From NCBI RefSeq assembly GCF_900302465.1, contig NZ_OMOR01000001.1, positions 1,240,001 to 1,304,000 of the forward strand: a stretch of DNA of 64,000 nucleotides. Reading direction: 5' to 3'. The notes under the pieces were generated by a model. It made no database searches. It saw only the letters and a program-made list of their open reading frames with translations, and was not told where the DNA came from. Below, one piece after another: positions 54,858 through 64,000 of the stretch. A program made the translations under genes and the position numbers. This stretch comes from Ascidiaceihabitans donghaensis. Lineage in GTDB: Bacteria > Pseudomonadota > Alphaproteobacteria > Rhodobacterales > Rhodobacteraceae. Numbering within the stretch: position 1 is the stretch's first letter; every line of letters begins with the position of its first letter.

Positions 54858-56237
54858 ATGCACACTAAGACAATGACATATCCCGGCCACGTCAAGGCCG
54901 TAACGGTTTTGGGCTTGCCTTTAATTGGCGGGCATCTGGCGCAGATGGCAATTGGTGTGACTGATACGGTTATGTTGGGGTGGTATTCGGTCGACGCTTT
55001 GGCTGCTGGTGTTTTGGGATCCACTTTTTTCTTTACGTTATTTTTGTTTGGTGCGGGGTTTGCATGGGCCGTGATGCCGATGGTTGCCAGCCAAGAGGCC
55101 GAAGGCGATGAGGTTGCATTGCGCCGCACCACGCGCATGGGCTTGTGGTTGTCTGTTGCGTATTCGCTTTTGGTTTTGCCATTGATGTTCTGGTCGCGCC
55201 CGGTGCTGGATTTGCTGGGGCAGGATCCGGGGGTCGCCGAGGACGCGGCGCGGTACTTGCGCATTGCGGGCTTTGGTATTGTGCCGGCTTTGTTGGTTAT
55301 GACCATCAAAAGCTACCTTGCAGCGCTGGAACGGACGAATGTGGTGTTGGTGATCACGATTGCCTCTGCCTTTGCCAATGCAATCGTCAATTGGGCGTTG
55401 ATTTTTGGCAATTGGGGGGCGCCTGAAATGGGCGTCGTGGGTGCTGCTGTTGCATCGGTGGTGACCCAGATTGTGGCGTTGATCGGGATCATAATCTACG
55501 CGGTCTGGGTGTTTCCGCATCACCAGATGTTTGTGCGTTTGTGGCGGGCTGATTGGGACATGCTGGGGCGTGTCTTTAAGTTGGGCCTGCCGATCGGATT
55601 GACGTCACTGAGTGAAACGGGCCTGTTCGCGGGATCTACATTGATGATGGGGTGGTTGGGAACCGTCCCCTTGGCCGCGCATGGGATCGCGATGCAACTG
55701 GTCGCGCTGACGTTTATGATGCACCTTGGTTTAAGCAATGTGGCTACAATTCGCGCCAGCAATGCCTTTGGCCGCCGGGATTGGAAACATATGGCGCGTG
55801 GCGGGCATGTGGTGACGGTGATGTCACTGGTGTTTGCATTGCTGACAATCGCGGTTTTCGTTGGCATACCGATGCCGTTTATCAATGCATTTATGCAAGA
55901 AAATGAACCGGCCCGCGCAGAAATCATGGCCATTGGTGTTGGCTTGTTGGCGATGGCTGCCCTGTTCCAGATGATGGATGGAATTCAGGTGATTGCGTTG
56001 GGGTTGCTACGTGGCATTCAGGATACGGCAGTCCCGATGGTGATTGCGGCCTTCAGCTACTGGGCGGTGGGCATCCCGTGTTCTTATCTGTTGGGTTTTG
56101 TTTTCGGATATGAAGGTGTCGGCGTTTGGTCTGGCTTGGTTGTCGGGCTTGCAGTTGCAGCGTTGCTTTTGATGCTGCGGTTCTGGGCCGTGTCGTACAG
56201 GCGTTTGAAATCTGCAACGCCAAACCGGGTGTCGTAG
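54858..56237 (+). CDS. MATE family multidrug/cation exporter
   Basis: About 459 residues with twelve membrane helices in two MatE halves (VLGLPLIGGHLAQMAIGVTDTVMLG; LGLPIGLTSLSETGLFAGSTLMMGWLG). These exporters swap H+ or Na+ for cationic compounds; NorM-like. The start is unsure: ATG at 54858 or 54873, or further up at 54822; none has a clear Shine-Dalgarno. Divergent from the isomerase gene with ~80 bases between. Confidence 0.92.
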   Translation: MHTKTMTYPGHVKAVTVLGLPLIGGHLAQMAIGVTDTVMLGWYSVDALAAGVLGSTFFFTLFLFGAGFAWAVMPMVASQEAEGDEVALRRTTRMGLWLSVAYSLLVLPLMFWSRPVLDLLGQDPGVAEDAARYLRIAGFGIVPALLVMTIKSYLAALERTNVVLVITIASAFANAIVNWALIFGNWGAPEMGVVGAAVASVVTQIVALIGIIIYAVWVFPHHQMFVRLWRADWDMLGRVFKLGLPIGLTSLSETGLFAGSTLMMGWLGTVPLAAHGIAMQLVALTFMMHLGLSNVATIRASNAFGRRDWKHMARGGHVVTVMSLVFALLTIAVFVGIPMPFINAFMQENEPARAEIMAIGVGLLAMAALFQMMDGIQVIALGLLRGIQDTAVPMVIAAFSYWAVGIPCSYLLGFVFGYEGVGVWSGLVVGLAVAALLLMLRFWAVSYRRLKSATPNRVS

Positions 56238-56244
56238 TCCGGTT

Positions 56245-57339
56245 TCAGTGACGCATCCCTAGCAGTACAGATTGTGGTACTTTCGGGTTTTGCAAGGTCG
56301 GAACAACGGCGCCGGGCAAGGTAAAGCGGATCATACTGCCGACGCCGTCCAACGCATGGGATGCAGAAATTAAACCGCCCCGCGCTTCAATCATGCGGCG
56401 CACCCCGAGTAAGCCATATCCGCTGTCAGTACGCAGTCCGCCCCCGCCCAAGAAAGCCATCGCGGGGTCTTTGAACCCTTTTCCGTTATCTTGCACGATG
56501 ATCTCGATCGTATCGTCTTTGGCCTTGGCGCGGATGCGCATCTGAACGCGATCGCGACCACAATGTTTGAACGCATTGTCGATCAGGTTGCGCAACGCGA
56601 TCAGCAGAGTGGCCCGATCAGCTAAAATCCATGTCTCATCGCATTGGAAATCGTGGTGGTCGAACGGGTCAAGCATCACAAACACATCGCGGCAAATAGT
56701 ATTGAGCGAAAACGCTTCTGGGGCACGCACATTTGTCGTCGTTTGTGCATGGGACAATAAGTCTGTGATCAGTTCGGTCGCTTTTCCGGCCACCTGTTCC
56801 AGACTGTCGATCAGGTCAAGCTTGCCATCCCCAAGGTCTTCGAAGTTTTCGCGCAACATATCCGCAAGCAGGGTGACATGGCGCATCGGGGTGCGCAGAT
56901 CATGGGCTGCCAACGCCACAAAGTCTTCCAGTTCATGTGTGAGGGTGTCGGTGTTGGCTTGTGCTTCGTCCGCAAGTGTCTGGGCCGTTACGTCCTGTGA
57001 AACACCCACGATTTGAACGATCCGACCTTGCGCATTACGAATTGTGCGTAAATGGGTCTGTGCGCTGCGCAACGCGGACCCCAAAGGCAGAGTCAAAATG
57101 TAGGCCTGCGGGACGCCATGTTGCAAACACGAGACGTGGTGTTCAAACGCGACTTTCCCAAACCTTCCCGGAAAAACCGTCATTGCAGTTTCCCCGAGGG
57201 TCAGGTGGCGTGGGCGTTTCACACCATTTAGCCACGCTTCATTCACGCCAGTATAGATCGGCAAACCGTCTTGATCAGGTTCCAGCAAAAATGCCGGTTG
57301 CCCGATGGTTTCCAACAGTTCAGGTGTCATTTTTTGCAT
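56245..57339 (-). CDS. PAS-domain sensor histidine kinase
   Basis: 364 residues: an N-terminal PAS domain (~8-130, ending IVQIVGVSQDVTAQ), a HisKA helix with the phosphorylated His in ALAAHDLRTPMRHV, and HATPase_c with N-box NLIDNAFKHCG, VQDNGKGFKDPA and GYGLLGVRRMIEARGG. No membrane helix, so a cytoplasmic sensor. No response regulator gene nearby. ATG 57339 or 57330 may be the start; neither has a strong ribosome-binding site. Confidence 0.92.
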   Translation of the reverse strand: MQKMTPELLETIGQPAFLLEPDQDGLPIYTGVNEAWLNGVKRPRHLTLGETAMTVFPGRFGKVAFEHHVSCLQHGVPQAYILTLPLGSALRSAQTHLRTIRNAQGRIVQIVGVSQDVTAQTLADEAQANTDTLTHELEDFVALAAHDLRTPMRHVTLLADMLRENFEDLGDGKLDLIDSLEQVAGKATELITDLLSHAQTTTNVRAPEAFSLNTICRDVFVMLDPFDHHDFQCDETWILADRATLLIALRNLIDNAFKHCGRDRVQMRIRAKAKDDTIEIIVQDNGKGFKDPAMAFLGGGGLRTDSGYGLLGVRRMIEARGGLISASHALDGVGSMIRFTLPGAVVPTLQNPKVPQSVLLGMRH

Positions 57340-57463
57340 AAAGCGTGCCGGGTTGTTGCGTCCTGCCGCTCTTTTTCCACAAAGAGTTTAACGGGACGCT
57401 AAACCACGTCACATTGTCGCGAAACCGTATCAACCACTGTACCAGACCGCCATTTGCACAGTC

Positions 57464-57865
57464 TTAGTCCTTCATCAGGCGGTCCGCTTTTTTGCGCACA
57501 AGGGTGCTGCGCAAGTCGTGCATGGCCAATAGTAATGCGTCAGTCACGTCTTCCAATTGCGCATCAGATGCTTTGGACTGCACCCACTGGGTCGTCAGAT
57601 TCATATAGTCTACGGCGCGGTGAATGTCGTCGATGTCGCGGTGCGCAAGGACTGCGGCCCGTTGCTCCATCCAGGCTTTGATCTCGGAAAGGTCGGTATC
57701 ACTGAGGGTGCGGTCACCGTGTGGCTTGATTTCGCCATTGCGAATGTTGATCACAGCGACCTGATCCATTTCGATACGCCGTTGCCGGTTTTCGGTGTCT
57801 ACGCGGAACACCATCGCGCCATTTTCACGCACGCGAAAATAATACTCAGGCAATTCTCCTGCCAT
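57464..57865 (-). CDS. Conserved hypothetical protein
   Basis: 133 residues, soluble. The first ~50 residues (LPEYYFRVRENGAMVFRVDTEN and QVAVINIRNGEIK) look like a small beta domain; the rest is helical (LSEIKAWMEQR, AQLEDVTDALLLAMHDLRSTLVRKK). I do not recognise a family of known function. AAGGA lies 8 bases before the ATG at 57865, which is 12 bases past the aspartate aminotransferase stop, so it is probably co-transcribed with that gene. Confidence 0.8.
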   Translation of the reverse strand: MAGELPEYYFRVRENGAMVFRVDTENRQRRIEMDQVAVINIRNGEIKPHGDRTLSDTDLSEIKAWMEQRAAVLAHRDIDDIHRAVDYMNLTTQWVQSKASDAQLEDVTDALLLAMHDLRSTLVRKKADRLMKD

Positions 57866-57876
57866 ACTCGTTATCC

Positions 57877-59166
<1,290 letters not shown>

Positions 59167-59168
59167 TC

Positions 59169-59567
59169 ATGGACGACACAGAAAACTGGTACGGACAAGA
59201 CGCGGCAACCTTTGGGGACAGGGTGGCAGCAGCCCGTGAACAGGCCGGCATGGCGCAAAAAGATTTGGCACGCCGGTTGGGCATTCGTCTTGATACATTG
59301 CGCAAATGGGAAAACGATTTGTCCGAACCGCGTGCCAACCGTTTGTCGATGATGGCGGGCTTGTTGAACGTATCCATGATGTGGCTCATCAACGGTGAGG
59401 GTGTCGGAATGGATGCGCCGGCCGATGCCGACGCCCGTGATGATACGGCACGCGCGATCTTGCTTGAGCTGCGCGATATGCGCGCTGATTTGCTGGCCCG
59501 TGCGGAACAAGTTGCGCGGCTTGAAAAGCGGTTGCGCACAGTTTTGGACGCAAATTCGAATGGCTGA
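59169..59567 (+). CDS. XRE-family helix-turn-helix regulator
   Basis: 132 residues. A Cro/C1-type HTH at ~17-75 (FGDRVAAAREQAGMAQKDLARRLG and LDTLRKWENDLSEPRANRLSMMAGLL) is followed by a short linker and a coiled-coil-like helix at ~95-128 (AILLELRDMRADLLARAEQVARLEKRL). The ATG at 59169 is used. Its last 8 bases overlap the sdhE start, so it is coupled to succinate dehydrogenase assembly. Targets are unknown. Confidence 0.9.
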   Translation: MDDTENWYGQDAATFGDRVAAAREQAGMAQKDLARRLGIRLDTLRKWENDLSEPRANRLSMMAGLLNVSMMWLINGEGVGMDAPADADARDDTARAILLELRDMRADLLARAEQVARLEKRLRTVLDANSNG

Positions 59568-59826
59568 GTTGTATGAACATCGTCTGAAACGTTTGCGTAT
59601 GCGGTCGATGCGTCGGGGCATCAAAGAGATGGACATCATTCTGTCTGCATTTGCCGATGAGCATCTGGCAGAAATGTCCGACGCTGAACTTTTGCAATAC
59701 GATTCGTTGCTCAATGAAAACGACCAGGACTTGTATCAATGGGTGACGGGCCAACATAGCCCACCGGATGAATTGGCTGATCTCGTTACACGTATAGCGG
59801 TCCAATTTCAGGATAAAACTGCTTAA
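59560..59826 (+). CDS. sdhE: SdhE, FAD assembly factor for succinate dehydrogenase
   Basis: 88 residues, DUF339/Sdh5 family. Conserved RSMRRGIKEMD holds the RGxxE motif needed for covalent FAD attachment to SdhA, followed by YDSLLNENDQDLYQWVTG. Length is typical. The ATG overlaps the stop of the XRE regulator gene by 8 bases (ATGGCTGA). No sdh structural genes are in the window. Confidence 0.94.
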   Translation: MAELYEHRLKRLRMRSMRRGIKEMDIILSAFADEHLAEMSDAELLQYDSLLNENDQDLYQWVTGQHSPPDELADLVTRIAVQFQDKTA

Positions 59827-59903
59827 ACACCCGCTTTTTAACTCATTATTGTGAAATTTGATCCAGTTTTGTTCCAAAGAGCAGACTGAGTCGGAGAAAC
59901 ATA

Positions 59904-60401
59904 ATGAGCATCCAAGACCCAATGATGGCGGCCCACGTTAAGGGCTTTATGGGCGGCTACCTCGAAGCCCTCTCTTTGGTTGAACGCCTGCACCGGTTGT
60001 TGCTGGATGTCATCAAAGATGAATTCGAACGTGTCGGCGTGTTGGAAATCAACGCGGTTCAAGCGCTGTTGTTGTTCAATATCGGTGACAATGAGGTGAC
60101 CGCTGGCGAATTAAAAAGCCGCGGCTATTATCAAGGCAGCAATGTCAGCTACAACCTAAAGAAACTGGTGGAAATGGGCTATATGCACCATCAGCGGTGC
60201 GAAATTGATCGGCGATCTGTGCGCGTTAGGTTGACCGAAAAAGGCCGCAACATTCGAGATGTGGTGACTGATTTGTTTGAACGTCACGCAGAAGGTTTGC
60301 AATCGCGCGGCGTGATTGGCCCGGATGGTATCGAAAACATTACCAGTTCTTTGAAGCGGGTGGAACGGTATTGGACAGATCAGATCCGCTACATCTACTA
60401 G
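59904..60401 (+). CDS. MarR family regulator (PetP/LdtR-like)
   Basis: 165 residues with a central winged helix: INAVQALLLFNIGDNEVTAGELKSRG, recognition-helix part GSNVSYNLKKLVEMGY, and wing CEIDRRSVRVRLTEKG, framed by helices for dimerisation. The GYYQGSNVSYNLKKL segment resembles alphaproteobacterial PetP and LdtR regulators. GGAG stands ~7 bases before the ATG. It lies alone, convergent to the DUF1194 genes. Targets not known. Confidence 0.88.
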   Translation: MSIQDPMMAAHVKGFMGGYLEALSLVERLHRLLLDVIKDEFERVGVLEINAVQALLLFNIGDNEVTAGELKSRGYYQGSNVSYNLKKLVEMGYMHHQRCEIDRRSVRVRLTEKGRNIRDVVTDLFERHAEGLQSRGVIGPDGIENITSSLKRVERYWTDQIRYIY

Positions 60402-60448
60402 AACACAGTCATCGCGACGACATGGACCGCTGCGTTGCCCCAATCGGG

Positions 60449-61225
60449 TCAGCGCAGGTCGCGTTTTTGGGTCCCCGCGTCCAGATCGTGTTCGGACATC
60501 ATCAGCGTCTGCAATTCGCGTTCCAGCTTGCGTTGCATGGCTTGGGCGTATGCATCAAAGCCTAAAGCCGTTTCCACAAAAGAATCCGGACCCAAAACCA
60601 CCTCTGCATGGAAATAGGCAGATAGGCCGGCAATGTCGGCCTGTCGGTTATCGCCCGACTGGGGCGCATCTGCGCCAATGACCAAAGCGTTTATTGTGAT
60701 GTCATCATGTAACAACACGGGTTTTACGTCTCTGGGTCGCGCCCCGAGATTGGATTTCCCATCTCCGGAAATATCCAAGGTATGCTTCCAGCACTCAGGT
60801 TGCATTGCAAGATGACGGGCACCCAGGATCATGGCATCCCCCAAGGCGGTGCCGGGACTGGTGGCGCGACGGACGGTCTGTTGCAGGATTTCGGTAACGT
60901 CATCCAGATCGGCTACAGACATGATCGGGGTCCAAGGCAGTATCAGCGCCTGATCCGCCGGACCGCTCCATTCATAAATCAGCAAACTGACGTGGGATCC
61001 GGGCGTGTCCCAAAGTGCTGCTTGCACCGTTGGCGCATTCAGTGCCGCGGCAACACCGTCCAGTTGCAAACGGTATTCCCGCGCGTCCACAGACCCCGAA
61101 ACATCCAGCCCCAACGCCAATGCCTGACGGCATTGTGCTTGTGCCAAACTACCGATGGTTTGTGTGGCGAAAACCGCAAAAACGATCGCATAAAGGGAAG
61201 AAGGCAGATGAGAACACCGATGCAT
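60449..61225 (-). CDS. DUF1194 VWA-like secreted protein, copy 3 (last)
   Basis: 258 residues: signal peptide to about residue 30 (ending SLAQAQ), then a VWA-like domain with MIDAS start LGLDVSGSVDAREY and the family segments WSGPADQALILPW, LDISGDGKSNLGARP and INALVIGAD. It ends AMQRKLERELQT like other DUF1194 proteins. The ATG at 61225 comes 4 bases after the stop of copy 2. The role is unknown; VWA domains usually bind partner proteins through a metal ion. Confidence 0.88.
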   Translation of the reverse strand: MHRCSHLPSSLYAIVFAVFATQTIGSLAQAQCRQALALGLDVSGSVDAREYRLQLDGVAAALNAPTVQAALWDTPGSHVSLLIYEWSGPADQALILPWTPIMSVADLDDVTEILQQTVRRATSPGTALGDAMILGARHLAMQPECWKHTLDISGDGKSNLGARPRDVKPVLLHDDITINALVIGADAPQSGDNRQADIAGLSAYFHAEVVLGPDSFVETALGFDAYAQAMQRKLERELQTLMMSEHDLDAGTQKRDLR

Positions 61226-61229
61226 ATTC

Positions 61230-61928
61230 CTATCCCGGACCAGGCAGCGGCAAAGCACCCAGAATGGGCAAAGACAGCTCACGCACCAGTTTGCGTCGCA
61301 TCGCGCGGGCGTAATCGTCAAACCCTTGTGCCACAACAATAAATGCGCCCGGGCCGTGCATGACCTGGCCTTCATAAAAGGCGATCAGGCCGGTTTCAGC
61401 TTCAAAGTCGGCCCCGTTTACGACCAACCCGTTAACGGTTACATCGTCAAAAGGGAATTCTCGGTAGGCCGCTTGGGGTCCAAAGCCTTCGTTGTTTTGG
61501 CCGTCGCCCGCCATGTCTAGCGTCTTGGTGTCGCATTTCGGGGCGCGGGCCAACATTTTCGCCCCGAACCCAAGCGCGTATCCCATGGCTGTCGGGAAAT
61601 CGTTGTGGCTGCGTTTGCTATCAGCGACGGTTTCTGCAGCCGCCAGCAAATCGGCGGGCGTGTCGATGATGACCCAGTCCAGCAATACTTCCTGATTGTA
61701 GCGCCCTGACCACTCATAGATGCCCAAAGCCACCGGAACATCAGACGCAAAGAACGCATTTTGCACCTCGGGGGCTATCAACGCTGAAACAATACCACCC
61801 CGTTGCAATTGATCTTCCGCAGCATCAACCGAACTGGACACATCGACCGCCAAAAGTAACGCAAGGCGGCAGGCAAAAGCGGGCAAGGGCAGGGCGGACA
61901 GAGCAAAGGCAAAGAGGGCAGATCTCAT
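61230..61928 (-). CDS. DUF1194 VWA-like secreted protein, copy 2
   Basis: 232 residues: short signal peptide (MRSALFAFALSALPLPAFA), MIDAS start LAVDVSSSVDAAED, then IYEWSGRYNQEVLLDW, LDMAGDGQNNEGFG and VNGLVVNGADFEAETGLIAFYEGQVMHGPGAF. It ends AMRRKLVRELSLPIL, near-identical in pattern to copies 1 and 3. The ATG overlaps the stop of copy 1 (ATGA). Probably periplasmic. Confidence 0.9.
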   Translation of the reverse strand: MRSALFAFALSALPLPAFACRLALLLAVDVSSSVDAAEDQLQRGGIVSALIAPEVQNAFFASDVPVALGIYEWSGRYNQEVLLDWVIIDTPADLLAAAETVADSKRSHNDFPTAMGYALGFGAKMLARAPKCDTKTLDMAGDGQNNEGFGPQAAYREFPFDDVTVNGLVVNGADFEAETGLIAFYEGQVMHGPGAFIVVAQGFDDYARAMRRKLVRELSLPILGALPLPGPG

Positions 61929-62635
61929 CCGGGATTATCCGATGCTGGTCGCGCACTGAGCACCGTGGGGGACAATTCGCGCATCAATTTGCGGGTCATG
62001 GCGCGGGTGTAATCCTCGAACCCGTCGGCAACTTCGATAAACGCACCTGGTCCGTGTTTGACATGAGCTTCGTAGTAGGCGGTGACGCCAAGATCCATGC
62101 CCAGATCCAAAACCCGGACCACAAGACCGTTCACAGTGATTTCGTCATAGGCCGGATCGGCGTAGGCCAGCTTGGGCGGATACCCTGTGTTGCTTTTGCC
62201 GTCTCCGGCCACGTCCAATGTCTTAAACAAACAGTCAGGGGCTTTTGCAAACATCTCGGCCCCGAACGTCAAGGCGTGGCCCATGGCAGTGGGAAAATCG
62301 ATTTGGCCGCGTTTGCTGTGTGCGATGGTGTGCGCCGCGCGTGAAAGATCGGCGGGGGTCTTCAAAATGGTCCAGTCCAACATGACCTGCTGGTGATGGC
62401 GCCCGGACCATTCGAAGGCGGCGAGGGCTACGGTTTGATCGGTGGCGAAAACGGCACGTTTCACATTTGCAGCATTTAAGGCGTTTGACAGTCCTTTGCG
62501 CTGAAGCGCGTCTTCGGTCGCATTGACGGAATTGGACACATCCACCGCAAGCAGCAAGGCCAAGCGGCAGTCTGCCTGAGCGGAAGTGACGCAAGCCACC
62601 GCCGCTAAGGCCACGCATGCAGCGTAGGGCTTCAC
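61925..62635 (-). CDS. DUF1194 VWA-like secreted protein, copy 1
   Basis: 236 residues. I start at GTG 62635, which overlaps the glyoxalase stop (GTGA) and gives a signal peptide VKPYAACVALAAVACVTSAQA; a TTG further up is in frame. MIDAS start LAVDVSNSVNATED (Asn in place of the usual second Asp), then FEWSGRHHQQVMLDW, LDVAGDGKSNTGYPP and VNGLVVRVLDLGMDLGVTAYYEAHVKHGPGAF. First of three coupled paralogues. Confidence 0.88.
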   Translation of the reverse strand: MKPYAACVALAAVACVTSAQADCRLALLLAVDVSNSVNATEDALQRKGLSNALNAANVKRAVFATDQTVALAAFEWSGRHHQQVMLDWTILKTPADLSRAAHTIAHSKRGQIDFPTAMGHALTFGAEMFAKAPDCLFKTLDVAGDGKSNTGYPPKLAYADPAYDEITVNGLVVRVLDLGMDLGVTAYYEAHVKHGPGAFIEVADGFEDYTRAMTRKLMRELSPTVLSARPASDNPG

Positions 62636-63060
62636 CAGTGCCCTGTGTTTTCCATACTGGCCCAAGGTTCGGCAGGCTCAAGGTTGTCACCGGCTTGCAG
62701 CAGCTCAATCGAGATATTGTCGGGGCTGCGTACAAACGCCATGTGCCCATCGCGGGGCGGACGGTTGATGGTGACGCCATTGTCCATAAGATGTTGGCAT
62801 GTTTCATAAATGTTATCAACGCGGTACGCCAGATGGCCAAAATGACGGCCGTCTGATGGCAATCCGTCATCACCATCCCAGTTGTATGTCAGCTCAACGG
62901 GGCAGTCTTCGTCCCCTTCAGCCGCCATGAAGATCAGAGAAAACCGGCCGCCTTCGCTGTCGTACCGGCGGGTTTCTTTCATCCCCAGCAATTCAAAAAA
63001 CGCGATGGATTTTTCCAGATCGGCCACGCGGACCATTGTGTGCAGATATTTCAGCGGCAT
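62632..63060 (-). CDS. gloA: Glyoxalase I (lactoylglutathione lyase)
   Basis: 142 residues. Converts the hemithioacetal of methylglyoxal and glutathione to S-lactoylglutathione. Metal ligands are in place: His in YLHTMVRV, Glu in CPVELTYNW, His in FGHLAYRV and Glu in ISIELLQA. AGGA stands 7 bases before the ATG at 63060. Its stop is shared with the GTG start of the first DUF1194 gene, so these are translated together. Confidence 0.95.
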   Translation of the reverse strand: MPLKYLHTMVRVADLEKSIAFFELLGMKETRRYDSEGGRFSLIFMAAEGDEDCPVELTYNWDGDDGLPSDGRHFGHLAYRVDNIYETCQHLMDNGVTINRPPRDGHMAFVRSPDNISIELLQAGDNLEPAEPWASMENTGHW

Positions 63061-63129
63061 GTGTTTGTCCTGTATTGGAATAACGTCACCTTCCAACCTA
63101 GCATGTCCGCGGCGCGATGCCAGCGGCTC

Positions 63130-64000
63130 TCAGAATTTTGACTGGATGCCCAGCGTCACGGACAATTCGCGTGTTTCAAAACGACTGATGTTGGAGGTCT
63201 TGCCGCCCGCCCGAACCCGCAAAGACGGTGCGAACCCTGCCACGTCATAATCTGTGAACACCATTGTGACATTCCCATAAAGGGAAGTGTCTTGCCGCCC
63301 GCCCGCAACAGGTGTTGGAAGGCCATAGGTGCTATAATCCGTCTGCCCCAGCGACACGCCGGCGCTTAGGGTCATGGGGCCGATTTGTTTGCCAAAACCG
63401 TATTCAAAAGTCACCACGCTAGACAGGTAGGATGCATTTGTTGCGTCGCTGCGCACATCTTGCAAGTTCACGCCATAACTAAGTTTGTTGCCGTTCTTCA
63501 GCTTCTGATGCACCTTAGCCGAGACCCGCGCAATTGTGCTATCGCGCCGATTGTCGGTGGTAGACCAGCGTTGTTCGATGCTGGCATTCAGGTTCAGGCG
63601 GCTTCTATCTGTCAGTTTGTAACTGGGCGCAAAGCCTGCCCGCGCAAATGTGTATTGCGCGTTGTCCGCAGCCCAGGTTTTGCCAACATTTCCACTGACC
63701 GTCGCGAATGCGCCTGGTGTTTTTAGCCCAAAGCTGTGGGACAGGCCAATATCGGTATAGGTGCTGCCCAGCTCTGCATTGCTGACATTGGGCGCGGCTG
63801 CGCGTGCAGAAGACGACAGTGCGACCCGACGCGTGAAGATCCGAGCATTTAGAACGGTGCGTGTTTTCTTGGTTTGCCGCAGGCGGTACTTGACGCTTAG
63901 GTCTGCGGTGCCAACGATACCGGACAAAGCACGACTGCCTGCGCCGATGCTGCCACCTGTCGGCTCGCCATTGATGATATGGGACACGGCGTCAGAGCCA
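63130..64000 (-). CDS. Outer-membrane beta-barrel protein, C-terminal part (5' end outside window)
   Basis: At least 289 residues, open to the window edge, so the N-terminus is missing; the GTG at 63987 is probably internal. The sequence is a run of amphipathic strands of ~10-12 residues divided by turns (LNARIFTRRVAL, YTDIGLSHSFG, RLNLNASIEQRW, MTLSAGVSLGQTDY, SLYGNVTMVFTDYD) and ends LSVTLGIQSKF with a final Phe, the outer-membrane insertion signal. It may be the barrel of a Slam-type (DUF560) protein or another porin-like protein. Confidence 0.7.
   Translation of the reverse strand, partial: GSDAVSHIINGEPTGGSIGAGSRALSGIVGTADLSVKYRLRQTKKTRTVLNARIFTRRVALSSSARAAAPNVSNAELGSTYTDIGLSHSFGLKTPGAFATVSGNVGKTWAADNAQYTFARAGFAPSYKLTDRSRLNLNASIEQRWSTTDNRRDSTIARVSAKVHQKLKNGNKLSYGVNLQDVRSDATNASYLSSVVTFEYGFGKQIGPMTLSAGVSLGQTDYSTYGLPTPVAGGRQDTSLYGNVTMVFTDYDVAGFAPSLRVRAGGKTSNISRFETRELSVTLGIQSKF

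Overview
The window looks like chromosomal DNA of a marine alphaproteobacterium of the Rhodobacterales (Roseobacter group). This rests on gene content and order: a CtaC-CtaB-CtaG-CtaE cytochrome oxidase operon next to TldD, a Tad pilus locus of roseobacter layout, three DUF1194 proteins, a PetP/LdtR-like MarR regulator and an SdhE gene. Genes are densely packed, many stop/start codons overlap by 1 to 8 bases, and no rRNA, tRNA, transposase, phage gene or CRISPR array was seen. The assignment comes from reading proteins, not from a database search.

Layout. 1-3.4 kb: 3' part of folD, a DUF2306 membrane protein, two tandem membrane-anchored LytTR regulators, then pdeM and a ligase-associated Lhr-type helicase on the minus strand. 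5.9-18.9 kb: a long minus-strand Tad/Flp pilus locus. In transcription order it runs flp, a second very short flp-like gene, cpaB, cpaC secretin, OmpA-like lipoprotein, cpaE/tadZ, cpaF/tadA, tadB, tadC, two TPR lipoproteins, cpaA prepilin peptidase, an AAA ATPase and a beta-hydroxyacid dehydrogenase-like gene. A CtrA-type box lies in front of cpaE. No TadE/F/G pseudopilin is in the window.

19.3-25.5 kb: lytic transglycosylase, a LOV-domain histidine kinase with an unusual H-box, topA and dprA. 25.8-31.9 kb: an MFS transporter, a gntR-SBP-ATPase-permease ABC uptake operon with a perfect 14-bp-arm palindrome before gntR, and tldD. 32-41 kb: aa3 oxidase operon (ctaC, ctaB, 53-residue protein, ctaG, ctaE), then surf1, thrC, an M16 peptidase, a GNAT and a GlcD-type flavoprotein. 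41-44.5 kb: a coupled mtnP-lysE-apt salvage operon and a beta-helix/membrane protein. 44.7-49 kb: a SulP transporter and a two-gene operon of a radical SAM protein plus a SPASM-methyltransferase fusion, the best candidate here for undescribed biochemistry.

48.9-57.3 kb: several alpha/beta hydrolases, one with a large membrane insertion, a DsbA-fold isomerase, a MATE exporter and a PAS histidine kinase. 57.4-64 kb: a conserved small protein, aspartate aminotransferase, an XRE regulator coupled to sdhE, a MarR regulator, three tandem secreted VWA-like DUF1194 proteins behind a glyoxalase gene, and the C-terminal part of an outer-membrane beta-barrel cut by the window end.
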